Source: Pseudoscleropodium purum
Taxonomy: Eukaryota > Streptophyta > Bryopsida > Hypnales > Brachytheciaceae
NCBI GenBank assembly: GCA_963969395.1
Contig: OZ017796.1
Location: 38,120,243 to 38,184,242, forward strand
Direction of reading: 5' to 3'
DNA: 64,000 nucleotides
A model generated the notes under the pieces. That model did not search any database. It was not told where the DNA came from and saw only the letters and a list, made by a program, of their open reading frames with translations. Positions 10,917 through 24,178 of the stretch are shown in pieces. The position numbers were made by a program, and so were the translations under genes. Within the stretch, counting starts at the first letter, position 1, and the number at the start of each line of letters is the position of its first letter.

Positions 10917-12820
10917 AGAATGATACTATTTTTCCTGTTCCGTAGCGTAGAATTTTGGAACAATTATGATTCTAGGTTCATTCATGTCGTGTATCAGTAT
11001 GAAGGAGAGGTTTAATCGAGTGAAGTCAGCATTCAAGGAGTACGGAACTTGTTTTTGTATTGTTTGTCAGTGACCAAATTGATGGCCAGATATCAATCAT
11101 GCTTAGGTTGGAAGTGTGAATACAAGTTCTACATAGTGGTGCTCTTTGACCCGCGGTTATTCAAAAGGTGATGTTAGAAAACACGCTCCATGGTATTCCC
11201 AACTTCTCATTGTAATGAAGTATACAAGTTAATGCATCTTTCTAGTCCTTCGCCGTCATATTGACATTGATTTCATGCTGCAAGCAGCTACCACCCACAA
11301 AGCCAAATGGGCTTCCCACACTAGTGCACCTTAGGTAGAGTTAAAGATTTACCGGTTCTAAATTCGATGTCACTATGTGAGCATCAAATTCTTTCATCAC
11401 CACCATTATTTGCAGGGCAAGTCTCCAATCACTCATAACATGCAATGTTTTCAAAGCTGTAAGCTCATCGAATTTAACTGAGAAAACCTTCAACTTGACT
11501 TCCAATCTGAGAATGCTTGGTTCCATATTTAACATGAAATTGAAAAAAAAAAGAAAAAGTAAGTGACTTTTATTATATGGTGGTTCTTCAAGTTTGAGGT
11601 GATAGAGGACGGGCCGAGGCTCCTAAACAACTATTTATCCATTGAACTAAGTTAAGGGGGCCTGTAAATGTCTTAATACCACAAGAATGCTTTTGGGGTG
11701 TTGAAAAAAAACATTTTTATGGTATTGAAAATCATGAATTTTCCAAAAAAATAGAATTTTTGGATAAGACATATATTACTATGAATTTTCAATCCCTAGA
11801 CAATTGAAACCATCACATAACCTAATCATAAAATTGAAATTTATAAATTAAGTATGAGAATGGGAATGGTTTAATTGCACTTTCAATAGAAGTCTGCTTG
11901 TTAGGAATGGATAAAGGAACAGGTTTTAATGTTCTTGATGTTTTCACCTTTTAAGATCATCAGAGAACTTCCTCCAAAATTAGTGTGCAAGTCATCGGTA
12001 CACATCGTCAAAATTTGTCTTCGTTACTCACATTGATCGAGTAACTTCATGCGCATCCAAGCACCGCACAGCTGTGAGTAGTGTGCAGTTGTTGGAATCT
12101 TTTCATTAAATAAGTTGCAAAAAAAATACACAAAGCAGACAGGACTTGCGAAGCTCACTGAAAAAGTGGGATTGCCTGCACTCTGCTCGATTCTTCAGCT
12201 AGAATCAACTCACGTAAATATGTAACAGTAGCAACATTTTTCTCCGAAAATGATAACTTGCAAATCTCTGCGGAAGTAACATAACTTCTTCGTCTACACA
12301 CTGAAATACAACTTCCCAATGAGCCACCCCATAATTGAAGCATCAACTCTCCACCGCTTAGTTGAAAAGCGGTCTCTGTCACGAAGGCCCTGGTAAGCTT
12401 TTTCATTGCAGTTCTTTGTGCAAATTCTATTAGATCAAAAAAACTAACCTACATCGGAATGGAACCTAGAACAGAGGAGCATAGAGTCCATCACTGGAAG
12501 AAACCAATCAAGGGTTTTGTATCAACTTATAAGGTGAGCAGCAGTTGGTCAAGTGACTTTTTATGAGTCATATATTTTATCTCGCAAGAAAGAAGTCAAT
12601 CACTGACCTAAGCCTTCACGACTTCGTGAGGAATACGGCCACAAGGCGAAGACAAATCCGTTTACCGGTTCTAGGTCATGCAAAACCATCCTCTTCAGCA
12701 AGCAAGCCATGCGCGCTCAGGGTCCTCGGCAAGAGGGCATGAACCAAGTTTACCAGGTAATGCTCGGGGTGAACAAATTCTCCACGGTGAGTTTAAATAA
12801 TTACAGATTAGTGTCCCAGG
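10917..12820. other. Intergenic, no gene seen
   Basis: Space between the convergent KAS I and ZMAT2-like genes, probably including both 3' UTRs. It is AT-rich, and open frames are short and featureless. I see no defined repeat. Confidence 0.5.
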
Positions 12821-13432
12821 CTATTTCTTGGAGGAGCTGAAACCCTCAAACCCCATCAAGGCAGCGATATCAACATCAGCGCCATCCCCCAACAAGTCAT
12901 CCTTCCCCTCTTTTTCCCTCTTTTTCTCCTTTTTCTTCTCTCGTTTACTCCTCTTCCGCTCCTCCTCTTCTTCTCTCTGTTTCTCTATTCTACTATCAAA
13001 ATCCTGCTCTGTAAACCCTCCCGCCGTCTTCTTCCGCTTCAGCGACTCAAACCGCTCCTGCACTTGCTGCAACGATGCTCTTTCCACGCGCATGGACATT
13101 CCCAAAGCCCGTTGATGCTTCTTCCCATTGATGTGATCCAAGTAATTCGCGGAGTCTTTCACTACGCACTCACAGACACTACAAAAGTACCCCGCCTGCT
13201 GGCTCAAGGGCGCCACGGGCGTCACCACCTGCGTCTTTCCGAGCCGGGAGGTCAGATCAACCTCATAATCACGATTCTTCAGCGGCTTCCGCTGCACGGG
13301 CGGCCCACGCGGCTTCCCTCGATGCCGCCCGGCTTCTTCCTCCTCCTCTTCCTCCTCCCTCTCGCGGGCGCGCTGCGCAAATTCCTCCTTGTCCCATTTC
13401 CGGCGAGACGTATTGTCCACCCCTGTCGCCAT
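12821..13432 (-). CDS. ZMAT2/Snu23-type matrin zinc-finger protein (spliceosomal tri-snRNP/B-complex factor)
   Basis: A single uninterrupted exon of 203 codons. The N-terminus has KWDKEEFAQRAREREEEEE, a basic/acidic helix, then PLKNRDYEVDLTSRLGK. A C2H2 matrin-type zinc finger follows (C84, C87, H100, H106, in the segment YFCSVCECVVKDSANYLDHI), continuing with GKKHQRALGMSMRVERASL. A Lys/Glu-rich helix occupies about 150-185, and the C-terminus DIAALMGFEGFSSSKK is the hallmark tail of the family. Human ZMAT2 and yeast Snu23 sit in the activated-spliceosome B complex near the 5' splice site/U6 helix; the same nuclear role is inferred. Length is close to the ~200 residues of animal ZMAT2. The absence of introns may be ancestral or reflect retroposition. 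Confidence 0.93.
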   Translation of the reverse strand: MATGVDNTSRRKWDKEEFAQRAREREEEEEEEEAGRHRGKPRGPPVQRKPLKNRDYEVDLTSRLGKTQVVTPVAPLSQQAGYFCSVCECVVKDSANYLDHINGKKHQRALGMSMRVERASLQQVQERFESLKRKKTAGGFTEQDFDSRIEKQREEEEERKRSKREKKKEKKREKEGKDDLLGDGADVDIAALMGFEGFSSSKK

Positions 13433-16400
13433 CTCTCACCTCAATCTCGCAAAGTCCTCTCAAATACAAACTCCAAAACACACGCACGCACACACTCTCA
13501 CCTCCACATTCAATTGCAAACCCCTGAAGGATTAAAAGGCCATCAATTCTAAAGCAATCCTAAAGCAATCCGAAGCCCAAAAAGAGGAAGAAAAACGAAA
13601 TCAGCACCGCAATATGCTCTGAAATTGGAACTAAAAGCGTTGAAACGCAGGACATCGAAGATGTGAGCTCCTACGGGATCTTTGACGGAGACGAAGGAGC
13701 TACAGAAGTTACAGAGGAGTGAGTGTCTAATGATTCAAGTGACGAGCAAGATGAAACCTAACCCTAATTTCGATCTAGAGCGCAAGAAAGAAAACTCCCT
13801 CTCTGTTCAGGGTTCCAAGTTATGTGCATCTAAAAGAGACACTCTCCTCATTGCCCCACCTATCTACAACTGTCCAAGATTTCAACTTGAAATTGGGCAA
13901 CTTTATGTTCTTTTTTCTTTTTCTTTTTCTTGCAACCTTATTTGAGGTTTTTTCAAGGTCATAGGAGCACGACCACTAAGCTATGCCATTTTTTGGATGA
14001 AAAGTATGCTACTACTGAATGAATTTGGCAAATTAAAATATTCTCTTTGGGAAGGGAAAAGTTGCAATTTTGTTGGAATTGAGAATTCCATCAGAACTAT
14101 TTTTTTTGGAAATAGTTCATTGGATTTGTAATTGTATCGGAGATTCATTTTTGCTTTTGCAAATGAGGATGTTTGCAATTGGTTAAAAGGCAAAATAGTA
14201 TGTTACATACAAACAAGGAAGAGCTACCTTGGAAGTTACTAAGATGAAATTTTATAAGGACTATTGGCAATGCTCTAAAGTAACTAACTACACTTGAAAT
14301 TGTTCAAATAAGAATTTGAGAGTAATTTCTCTTGATAAATCATCTTAGTCCTTATTGAATATTGTTGTTGGCAATTGAAAGAAGGCTTATAGCCCCTCTT
14401 ACTATTTATTTTTTTGGACATCATTATTAAGAAATTGAAGCTTCCAAAGGACAACTTCACAATGTAATACTGTACTTGGGGTACTCTTAAAAGAAGTCCA
14501 TTTTGAAAGTGATCAAACACATTGCTATATTTTTCTTTTGAATATGGGTCATATTTTCCTTTCCAAGGTACAAAAACACCTCATTTGGATTCCACATATA
14601 GAAGTAATGAACTTCAAAATTTTTAAAAGTTATAATAGTAGTTAGGCAATGAAGAAAACTAACGGAATCATTCTTTATTCATTAAGCAAGCACACTCTAT
14701 TTGAATGGATAACTTCCAAACTTCCAAATAAATCAATTATAATTTATAAAGTATTGATTAATAATTATACTCCAAATCAATTTTAGACTATCATATTCAA
14801 AAGACTGTGCATCCTTGCAATTGTGTTACAAATAGTTGCAATTATATTGGTATTTGACAAGATTTGATTATAGATATTGTCTATAGTTTGTTTGCTTAAA
14901 AAGTGTCTAAGCAATGCATCCTATAATAGGGATTATCTACTATAGAAAATCACTTCCGTAGATTGTTTTTTTGGAGATTGAAAAAATCCTTCATTTAGAA
15001 TGTAAGAAACTTTTGCAACCAAACAAATTATGGTTGACATAAATCTGTAGATATATATGGGATCCTATTCAAATACATGCAAACATAGTTTAACTACCAT
15101 AGTACCTCTTCATTTCAGCAAAAATTAATTGTTTTTAAAGATATCGTAATTTCAGAAAATTATAATGATAATTGCCGAAAATCTTGAAAATTTTCAACGC
15201 TGATTGCCGAAATCAATGGAAATATGTAACTATCTACAGTTTGGTAATTATACCAAAATATTAAAGAATTAAATAATTAGGTTGTTTTAAAAAAGAAAAT
15301 AATTAGTATTAGTCAGAAGGTACAATGTAGAGTCCAATGACCATCAACCTTGTTTACAACTAGATCATCCATCATCAAAAGACTTATTGATGGGAACATC
15401 AAGGAATCTCATCATTGATACTAAGAAAGATAAGAAGATGGAGAGGTTGTTTTTATAATGAAATTCATTCTCTCTCATGAACCCTCAAAAGATATGGGGT
15501 AACTTGAAGATGATAGCTTGACCTCTCATTGTAAAAAAATAGTACTTGTGTTCAAAGTAGACTTTTAAATCTCATTTTTGCATAGTAAAATAACATTTTT
15601 CAAAAAAACTTTGATCTAAGAAAAGTTGAGAAATTAATCTAACTTTCATTTTCAAAGATCTTTTTGTGATTATGAGCGTCCAAACAAAAGTTATAGACAA
15701 AATTCAAAGGAGATGTTTGAAAATGTTAAAGAAAATGTTCCTTCCAACTCCTCCTTGAAATTTGTCCATAACTTTTGATTGGAGGATCAAAATCTTAAAA
15801 GGATTTATAGAGATGAAATCTAGCTTTATTTTCCACAATAACTAAGTTCAAATTTTTTTGAAAAAAATTGTTCTACTATGCTTAAATGAGGTTTGAAATT
15901 CTACATTGAACACACTTCTTATGTTTGACTTCATTATGAGCGGTTGAGCTCCTACTAATTCTAACTATTTACATATCCCACATGGATTGTTTTACCTCTG
16001 ATCACACAATTTATATAAAAATCTTGTCTTTTATCACATTTCTCTTGTCAATGATTTGCTTATTGAAGCTACATGCAGAATTTTTTATTAATACAGTACC
16101 TAGGATGATGAAAATTGCAATAATTAATTTCTTTTTGTTGAAATTAAAAAGTCAAATTTTATTAAGTACTCGGCAAACGGTGCCGAAATTGAAGAGGTAC
16201 TACGGTATTTAGATGTAATTTATGGTTATTAATAAAAAAATGAAGTTCAAATTTTCTTATGAAATTTACCTATTAATGACTACTTTATAATGAATCTTTA
16301 AAAATCATAAAATCTTCAGAAAACATGTGACTACTACAAATTAACAACATCTCTATGAAGATCTTTAGTTTTGTAATTTTTTTCCCTTATCCCTATAGAA

Positions 16401-16503
16401 ATTGATTAAGAACTTTGCACAAAAATCATGAAGCATGGAATGACCAAGTTAATGACATTGGACTTTTAGCATACTTAGATGTATTTCATCCATTTTTTGT
16501 TGT
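13433..16503. other. AT-rich intergenic tract
   Basis: This includes the promoter of the ZMAT2-like gene at the left (GC-richer to about 13700). The remainder is AT-rich with only short, domain-free open frames. Confidence 0.5.
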
Positions 16504-16846
16504 CACTAGTAGAAAACACAGTAATTCTAATAGACTTCTATTGATTTGAACACATTGTCCCAATCACTATTTTGTTGATTTCAACAAAAATTTGTTAAAA
16601 TCAATAAAAATTTGTTAAAATCAATAAATGTTTGTTAAAATCAATAAATGTTTGTTAAAATCAATAAATATTTGTTAAAATCAATAAATATTTGTTGAAA
16701 TCAACAAGCTAATGACTAGAACAATGTATCCAAATCAACACTTTTTTGTTATGCACTGTCTAGGTCAACATATCCAAATCAACACAGAAATGAACCAAAA
16801 AAATCAACATTTTTTTATTACTTTCAACACTGAAATTCTAGTAGTG
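16504..16846. mobile_element. CACTA-type non-autonomous element (MITE)
   Basis: The left end CACTAGTAGAAAACACAG and the reverse complement of the right end CACTACTAGAATTTCAGTG form terminal inverted repeats of the CACTA (En/Spm) type. An array of 20-bp subterminal repeats lies inside (separate entry), as is usual for these elements, where such repeats bind the transposon's own protein. The body is 343 bp with no ORF. A 3-bp target duplication is expected but the flanks read TGT and ACT, so the copy is old or the ends are off by a few bases. Confidence 0.65.
16571..16710 (+). repeat. Seven 20-bp tandem repeats (TTTGTTAAAATCAATAAATG)
   Basis: Seven consecutive 20-bp units start at 16571, 16591, 16611, 16631, 16651, 16671 and 16691. 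The five inner units are nearly identical. The first (TTGTTGATTTCAACAA) and last (TTGTTGAAATCAACAA) contain exact reverse complements of each other. Confidence 0.9.
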
Positions 16847-18359
16847 ACTACAAATATGCTTGCAATGGAAGATATACTATTTTGGGCTTGGTAGGTTTGG
16901 CTTGTAAAGTTGTAGGCCAAGCATGTAGATGCTAAAATTTTCATAGATGGGCTATCAATTAGGGCACAAGTGCCTTTTCAAAATTGAAGAGTTTTTAAGG
17001 TAAACCAACCTATGATAGGTAATAAATCCATCATAGACATTTAGGGAATGACCTATTAAAGTCTTGCATCAACCCATCAATAAATGAGATTTGGGCTACA
17101 ATTGGCTAAATTAGAGCAACTTTGCAATAGACATGCCAAGTGGGGTTTTGAAGAGCTTGAGATCCAATGCTCTTCTTGCACCCCACAATGGCTATGCCAA
17201 GAAGGTGCATCCAATTCACATTGTTTTAAAATTAAATTATAAATAATTTCATTTTCAATTCTTTATGAATTAATTCATATTGCACCACAAGTATTTTCAA
17301 CTTAATTCAAATTTTTGAGGGACAAGAGAAGCTCTTTACATACATATAGGGTGGTAGGAGGTAAAACAACCCATGATAAACAATGAATTTTTTTATAAAA
17401 ATAACATCTCCAACCTACTGAATTCTCACCAAATGCCAATGATGCAATTCATACATTTTGCCAACAAAATTTTCCTTGATGTCAAATAGTCAAATGAATT
17501 TTGGTATTTTTGATTTATTTGAAGATTTTATTTCTTGGATTCTAGAATTAGCTAGCTTGTTGTGCCTACCTAGAGGTCAATTGAAGGTTGGTACTTTGAA
17601 AATGGGGCCAAAAAGACAATTAAACCTCTAAAGCAAGGCATGAGCAAGATGGACCAATTTCTAGTGCACTCTTGAAATTTTGAAGTTGTCAACCATTTCC
17701 CCCCACTATCGTGCTTGCTGTGGGGCATTCTTACAACGTTAGCCTAACACATGACTATGTTGAAAAGCCCCCTCGACAAGTTGCTGTAGGGACGTTCTTA
17801 GTGGGCAATATCAATGTTTTGGATAATGGTGAGGAGTGATTAGTGACTATAATAGAAACTTCTACCTTTTTATTAGTGTATAGTAGCCAAACTATTTCTG
17901 ATCACTCTTCCATTCTTCTGATATAGACTATTCTCTTTTTGATGAGTAGTGATTAATTATGGCATTGTTCCCAACGCAATTGTAGTGCATTATTATTGAC
18001 TATAAGACTCACAATATTGCAATCAACCTATGGTCAAAAATAGAAAGGTCTATATCACCATTATAGGTCACATAGAATCTTCCACTAAAAAATTCATAGT
18101 AATTACGTTTTGTGTAATAAAATTCTAGAGTAATACAAAATCCTTCCAAATTCTATTTTGATTCATGGGAAAAATTAAAAATTAAAAAAAAAAAAACACT
18201 CCAAATATGCATAATTGCTTAAGTGGTTGAAAATGGGTTGGCTACCCTAAATTTGCCACAAGAAGTGACTTTTTTTAGGCGTTCTCGGTGTGGCCACATT
18301 AGGAACAGTGACACATCGGCAGAGACAGGTTTGGGACATCCACGAAGCCCTAATTCCTT
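16847..18359. other. AT-rich intergenic tract upstream of PWP1
   Basis: No gene seen. The last few hundred bases are the presumed distal promoter of the PWP1 gene. Confidence 0.5.
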
Positions 18360-18367
18360 AAACCCTA
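18360..18367 (+). promoter_or_regulatory. Telo-box (AAACCCTA) in the PWP1 5' region
   Basis: AAACCCTA lies 158 bases upstream of the PWP1 start codon, just after a GCCCTAAT. Telo-boxes of this form are typical of plant promoters of ribosomal-protein and ribosome-biogenesis genes, which fits the gene it precedes. Confidence 0.5.
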
Positions 18368-18524
18368 GAACAGAAGGACATTGAGGTTTCTGCACCTTAG
18401 GTCCAGATTGTCGATGCTGTCTGTAGTACTTGCTCTCTTCAGCTTCGACAGTGCGTGACTGCTTGCGAACCTCTTCAGGGGTTCGTATTGCTGTTTCAAT
18501 TTCACTTGGCACAATTGCTTCGCC

Positions 18525-20069
18525 ATGATTGCGGCGGTGTGCTGGGTGCCGAAAGGCGTCGCGAAGAATGTCCCTATTGTGGCGGACCCTCCCACTGAGG
18601 AGGAGATTCGGGAGCTTCTGCAACATCACGCGGACGCCCACGAGGACGCCAGCGAAGGGGAAGGAGACGAGGAGGAAGACGACGAGCAGCTGTTGGAACT
18701 CGAGTCCCCGGAGACAGACAATTCCAATGCTGTCGCTACCGCTTTAGCTGCCGCTTCTGCACTTGGAGCCACCGTCTCTCGACCGAAGTCGTACGAGCAA
18801 ACCCTAGCTGACGGCTTGGCGGAGCTCGACATGGACCATTACGACGAGGAAGACGAGGAAGGCGTCGAGATTTTTGGAAACGGCGGGTTAGGTGCCGCGT
18901 TCTACCCTAGCAACGACGTCGACCCGTACCTCGTTGAGAAAGACGACGACGACGAGGAGGAAATTGAGGACATGACCATCAAGGACTCGGATTTGATTGT
19001 TCTCACCGCTCGCAACGAAGACGACGTAAGCCATCTCGAGGTTTGGGTGTACGAGACGGAGGAGACCGTGAGTGACGACCCCGAAGAGAGTAACATGTAC
19101 GTTCATCATGATATCATGTTGCCGGCTTTTCCTCTCTGTCTTTCGTGGTTGGATTGTAACCCTAATGGCGAAGGGAAGGGGAACTACGTCGCGGTGGGAA
19201 CGATGCAACCCGAGATCGAAATTTGGGACTTGGACGTCGTGGACTCCGTGGAGCCTGTGAGTGTCTTAGGCGGGGCGTTGGCTAAGAAAGAGACGCCGAA
19301 GAAGAAAAAGAAGAAGAAGGCCGCGGCAGTGAAGTTCAAAGAGGGTAGCCATACTGATGCAGTTTTATGTCTTTCATGGAACTCTGAGTTTCGGAATGTT
19401 CTTGCGAGTGGAAGTGCAGACAAGTCGGTCAAAGTCTGGGATATTGTGAAGGGGACTTGTGAGCATACTATGACGATTCATACAGATAAAGTTCAAGCAG
19501 TGGCATGGAATGTGAAGGAACCGACTGTGCTTCTCAGCGGCTCCTTTGATCGGACAGTGGGGTTGACGGATATGCGAGCTCCTCAAGCGCCGGCCATTCG
19601 CTGGTCTGTCTCTGCCGATGTTGAGTCCCTGGCCTGGGACCCGCATGCTTCGCATACATTCCTCGTGAGCTTAGAAGACGGGACTGTTGGAGGATACGAT
19701 GTGAGGACAGGGACGGTGGATCCGTTGCAAGGGAAGGCGTTGTTCACCATCCATGCCCATGAGAAAGCGGTGTGTAGCTTGGCGTTCAACACCGCTGCGC
19801 CAAATCTCTTGGCCACAGCCTCAACTGATAAGATGGTCAAATTGTGGGACTTGTCAGCGAACCAACCGTCATGTATTGCCTCCGTGAATCCCAAAGTTGG
19901 TGCTATATTTGCAGCCGGGTTTTGTAAGGATGCTCCGTTCTTGCTTGCTGTTGGTGGATCCAAGGGAAATTTACATGTTTGCGATACTCTGACGTTTGGC
20001 GAGGTCTCTAGAAGGTTTGGGAAGTTTTCTCCAAGGCCGAGGAGAGTGACCAGTAATCCGGAGGCTTAA
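18525..20069 (+). CDS. PWP1: PWP1 homologue, WD40 ribosome-biogenesis protein
   Basis: Single-exon gene of 514 residues, about the length of human and yeast Pwp1. The opening MIAAVCWVPKGVAKNVP is diagnostic for the family. Two acidic stretches (about 41-60 and 105-148) and a Lys run (about 259-265) are typical of nucleolar proteins. The WD40 propeller occupies about 200-490, with recognisable blades ending IEIWDLD (231-237), VKVWDIV (302-308) and VKLWDLS (438-444). Two others have lost Trp (VGLTDMR, VGGYDVR). Yeast Pwp1 acts in 25S rRNA/60S subunit maturation, and human PWP1 in rDNA transcription; the plant role is inferred to be rRNA synthesis and processing in the nucleolus. The start is the first ATG after stops in frame. 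The gene is GC-rich against AT-rich surroundings. Confidence 0.95.
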   Translation: MIAAVCWVPKGVAKNVPIVADPPTEEEIRELLQHHADAHEDASEGEGDEEEDDEQLLELESPETDNSNAVATALAAASALGATVSRPKSYEQTLADGLAELDMDHYDEEDEEGVEIFGNGGLGAAFYPSNDVDPYLVEKDDDDEEEIEDMTIKDSDLIVLTARNEDDVSHLEVWVYETEETVSDDPEESNMYVHHDIMLPAFPLCLSWLDCNPNGEGKGNYVAVGTMQPEIEIWDLDVVDSVEPVSVLGGALAKKETPKKKKKKKAAAVKFKEGSHTDAVLCLSWNSEFRNVLASGSADKSVKVWDIVKGTCEHTMTIHTDKVQAVAWNVKEPTVLLSGSFDRTVGLTDMRAPQAPAIRWSVSADVESLAWDPHASHTFLVSLEDGTVGGYDVRTGTVDPLQGKALFTIHAHEKAVCSLAFNTAAPNLLATASTDKMVKLWDLSANQPSCIASVNPKVGAIFAAGFCKDAPFLLAVGGSKGNLHVCDTLTFGEVSRRFGKFSPRPRRVTSNPEA

Positions 20070-23000
20070 TTAGGGTTGCGGAGTTCTTCAAGTACTTTAC
20101 TCAAGTTTGGTCATCTACTACTTTTGAGCTCTCACGAACCTCAACTACGTTCAACGAGTATTTCAAGGGCTGGCAGTAGCTGTCTCCCTCCCTTCTATGT
20201 CCTAGTGGACATTTACAACGAGCACCAAGAGATCAGCAGCTTGTGCTTCTGAAAGAGGTGAAGTACTGTACTTGCGGGGTTTTGGTGCTGTGCACTTCGT
20301 AGAGCTTTATTAGCCTTATGGTTCTCATTAGCTTTATAGCACGTATGGCATTTGGCATTTGTATCTTATATTCATTCAGAGTTGTTTTAGCGTGGTGGTT
20401 ATTGTTACACACGCTTGTCGGAGTATGTAAATTGAGAAGAAGGGGTCGCAGTCATCGATCCTTCTATTGAGACTGTTTGATGATAATTTTTCTGGCTGTT
20501 GAATTTCTATAGTTCACAATTTTGCACTCGTTCTAACGTGCTCAGTTCTGATGCATCTGTTATGGTTTGCGCACGGCCTGTTGTGGGAGTGTAAAGTAAC
20601 TTATTCCATGTGGCAATTGAGCACATGACTCCGTGCAAGATGATCACATTTTGAACAGTGTTTGGTTATTTGTGTTGTGGGTTCAAGCGTAGATGGAACA
20701 TATTCTTGCGTCCACAACGTCGGGGACGACCTAATGGTCGTAGCAGGTCTTATTGTCGTCAGATTTGGCATCTGATTTCCTCAGATAAGTACACCGATTA
20801 ATCCTATTCGTGCGTGTGACACTAACTTACACTATTTTAAATTATTGCAGGCTGAAATATTACTGTATTCTACTCATGGGCTGTTCGCAGTTCGCACCCA
20901 TTGGTAACTCAGTTGGTACTTTACTGATGGAACATTTACACCAGGTCTCTTGAAATCGTGCATACTTTTATATGAGACTTTTGAAGGTTTTACATAACTA
21001 CTGCTTGCTGAGAGTTGGTGGGGGCAGAGACTTGCCTGGTAATATTTGTTAGGACATTGACATTGAAGTGGTTGAAGGACCACTCATATTCCTTTGATAT
21101 TGGAGGGGTGCAATATACAAGCTTTCCTATGCCTGTATTGCTGATACAAAATATCTGGCCTCATTTGAACTTGCAATGTTTTCCTCGTAGCTACTTGCAA
21201 ATCTTTTGTAGAGCGATAGTTGTACAGGGAGTAGATTCTAGGTTCATATAGAATGCATTTTTTGGACATTGTATGAAAAAATTATGAATTTTCAAAATAT
21301 TAGAAAATAGATATATCTAGAATTTGCTTGAATTGCTATTAGATGCTCATGAATGAAAATTGTTCAGTGGGGTCTAATTCATTCACAAATTGTCTATTGT
21401 GCCATGCAATTGTCTATTATACATTTATATTGTATAATTAACATTCAATTCTTATGTAATGACAATCAAGTATACCAAATTTTAGCTTCAAAAAAACAAA
21501 ACTCCATTTTTGGTGAATTTTTTCATTGAAGTTCATGGTTTTACATGATAATTCATTGAATAACATTGATAATTAATTTTTTTAATTCAACTGCAGAAAT
21601 TTGTAGTAAACATTCATGTACATCTTTCCTTTAGCAAGCATTTCCAAAAAAGTGTTACAATTCCTTTTATATAGAGATTTCAATGTTGGGGTGACAATGC
21701 CCAAATTTTGAAAAATAGAATTTTTTATTGTAATAAGAGTTTGGCAAGGTAATTGTACCATCATGTTCAAATGTACAAAATTAGTTATAGTGTGAAGGTC
21801 AAATAGCAAAATAAAATTAAAATATAAAGATATCTATTTCATAAAGTTTGATCATACAACATTTCTTATTGAACTCTTCCTAAAAGGAATTGTGAAACTT
21901 TTTTGGAGATGCTTGTTAAACAAAAGATGTAGGTATGGATGTTCACTACATCTTTGTGCAATCAAATTAAAAAAATTCAACACCAATTGTTTTTAATGAA
22001 ATATTAAGCAAAACCATAAAAATTGACTTAAAAATTTCATTGAAAATGAAGTTTTTCTTTTTTTAAACTAAAATTTGTTATGCTTGATTGGAAATGTGTA
22101 AAAATTAAGTGTTAATTATGTAATGGAAAAATTCCAATTCTTTTCTATACTATACAAAAATCATTGAATGGCAAAAATAGGTAGTTTTTAGGATTATTGT
22201 ACTCAACTAGATATTAAATAAGACTTTGTAGGGATCAATTTTAGAAACAAGTCATAATTAGGATTTATTATTATAATGTTCAAAAATAAAAATCTAGTTA
22301 CTAACAATTAAGAAGATTACCTTCTAGTGTTTTTGAAGCAAATCCACTAATTTGCTTGAAAATAAGGTGGAAATATATAAAATTGTCAAAACAAGCAATC
22401 CAACATAGTTGGTGGCATCTTTTTCTAAAAAAACTGTTTTTGTAGTGGTAGCAATTGAAAATTATAAATTTAAAAAATAGAATCTTTAGATAAGGCATCT
22501 AATTTTTTAAAAATTTCAAAGTAAAATTCCCTCTAGTCCCTTGAACGATATTCTAAAAAAATTGCTTTGGTTCTTGAACTAAAATCTAGAAAATTAGTAG
22601 TCAACCAATCATATCTAGATATTCTATTAAGATGGTTTAATGACACATTGGGGGGACATTTTAAAGAAAGTTGAATGAGAAAACACCCATATCCAATCAT
22701 TTATGCAATTTTGTGTCACATGATGAGCAATATGAGGGATACATATTTTTCTTTTGTAGAAAGATAGGAGACATAGGGATTTTTTTGTAATTTTATTTTC
22801 AGAATTGAAATTACAATGTTTTTTAAGAGCTAAAAAGTAGTTCAAACCCATAGCCAATGTCCAAAGTCTTCCAATTCTACTCATTGAAGACAATCATTGA
22901 CTTCTTGCTCACTTTTGCAAAGAAAAAGAGAAACGTGTATCAAGACATTGTGATATCCACATAACCAGTTTGCACATAACTTTCAATTCCACTACTTGGA

Positions 23001-24178
23001 ACTTTATTACATCTAGCATGGACAAGGCAATCTACAAATCACTCTTACCTAACCTATAATATTGGTGCCCTATAGGTTGGGTATGAGACCTTGGTTGGAT
23101 ACATGGGTTTCTATCATCTGTACAAGAGTGGGTATAGGGATAGTATTGGATGTTTTCACCTTATGAGAATTTACATTCAAACCTCTTTTCATTATGATCT
23201 TTTTATAATGCATATGAGCTCAAATGTCTATATTTTGGATGATAAATAGAGTGCTCTAGGTGGCCAAAGTTTTGTTAGAACATCTTTTCACTAGTTCTAA
23301 GCTACTCTTGAATTTTCTTAAAACGAGCTCAATGAATTGAATGATGTAAATAATATAATTGTACAATGATATAAGTAAAATTTTACTATTAAAATCCAAA
23401 ATGAGATGAAGACTTCAAAGGATTAATAACATTAAAGTAGCTACACCTAATTGTGCCTTCTTTCAAAAAATGCCCACTTCAAATTCTTCCTTAAATGTAT
23501 TCTTGTTTGTAGGTCAATTTTAGAAACATCTATTTTCAATACTTTACAAATCTTAATTTTATTCATTTGGTGTCCAATAAATGCTACAAAAAAATCTAGA
23601 ATATTTTTTTGACTTTCAAGTAGACCCAACCAATAATTAGGCAATTTAAAATAGGAACAATTCTGAATTGCTTATTTGGATACATTTAGGTGTATTAAGT
23701 ATTTTTACAAAATATCTTGTGGATACTTACAACACTTCTAAAACACACTTGTCAAACAAACAAATTATTGTCATAGTGAAATAATTGGGATCCTAGATAG
23801 AAATATTAACCCTATAACATTACTGTGGATACTAAAGTATTTGATGGATAACAAATAATTCTTCTATATAAGATAGAACTATCGAGATGCTCATCTATTT
23901 TGGAATTTTGTGTGAAGGTCTTAGGCAATAGTTTAACCTCCAATAAGTGCTCTTGTTTTTTTTTAACAAATGCTTTCCGGAGTACAAAAAGGGTGATTTC
24001 TATGGTGAAAAGTTTGGTGTTCCAAAGTTAAAAGAGGTTTGATTATGCAAATAAAGGAGTATCATGAATAATACAATTGAGGACATGCATTCATGATGTC
24101 CTAAGTTATAAGGTACTGAACTACACCTAATTTCAACCGTTTTCTAAAATCAAGTACTACATATTCTTGCCTAAAATG
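20070..24178. other. PWP1 3' flank and AT-rich gene-free tract
   Basis: The first several hundred bases are the likely 3' UTR of PWP1. Beyond about 21250 the DNA is strongly AT-rich with no plausible coding region or well-defined repeat that I could see. Confidence 0.5.

Noticed and set aside
16571..16710. CRISPR-like array
   Set aside because: Units are directly adjacent with no unique spacers, in plant DNA inside a CACTA MITE.
18219..18641. 140-codon frame antisense to the PWP1 start
   Set aside because: It overlaps the well-supported PWP1 gene and shows no domain.
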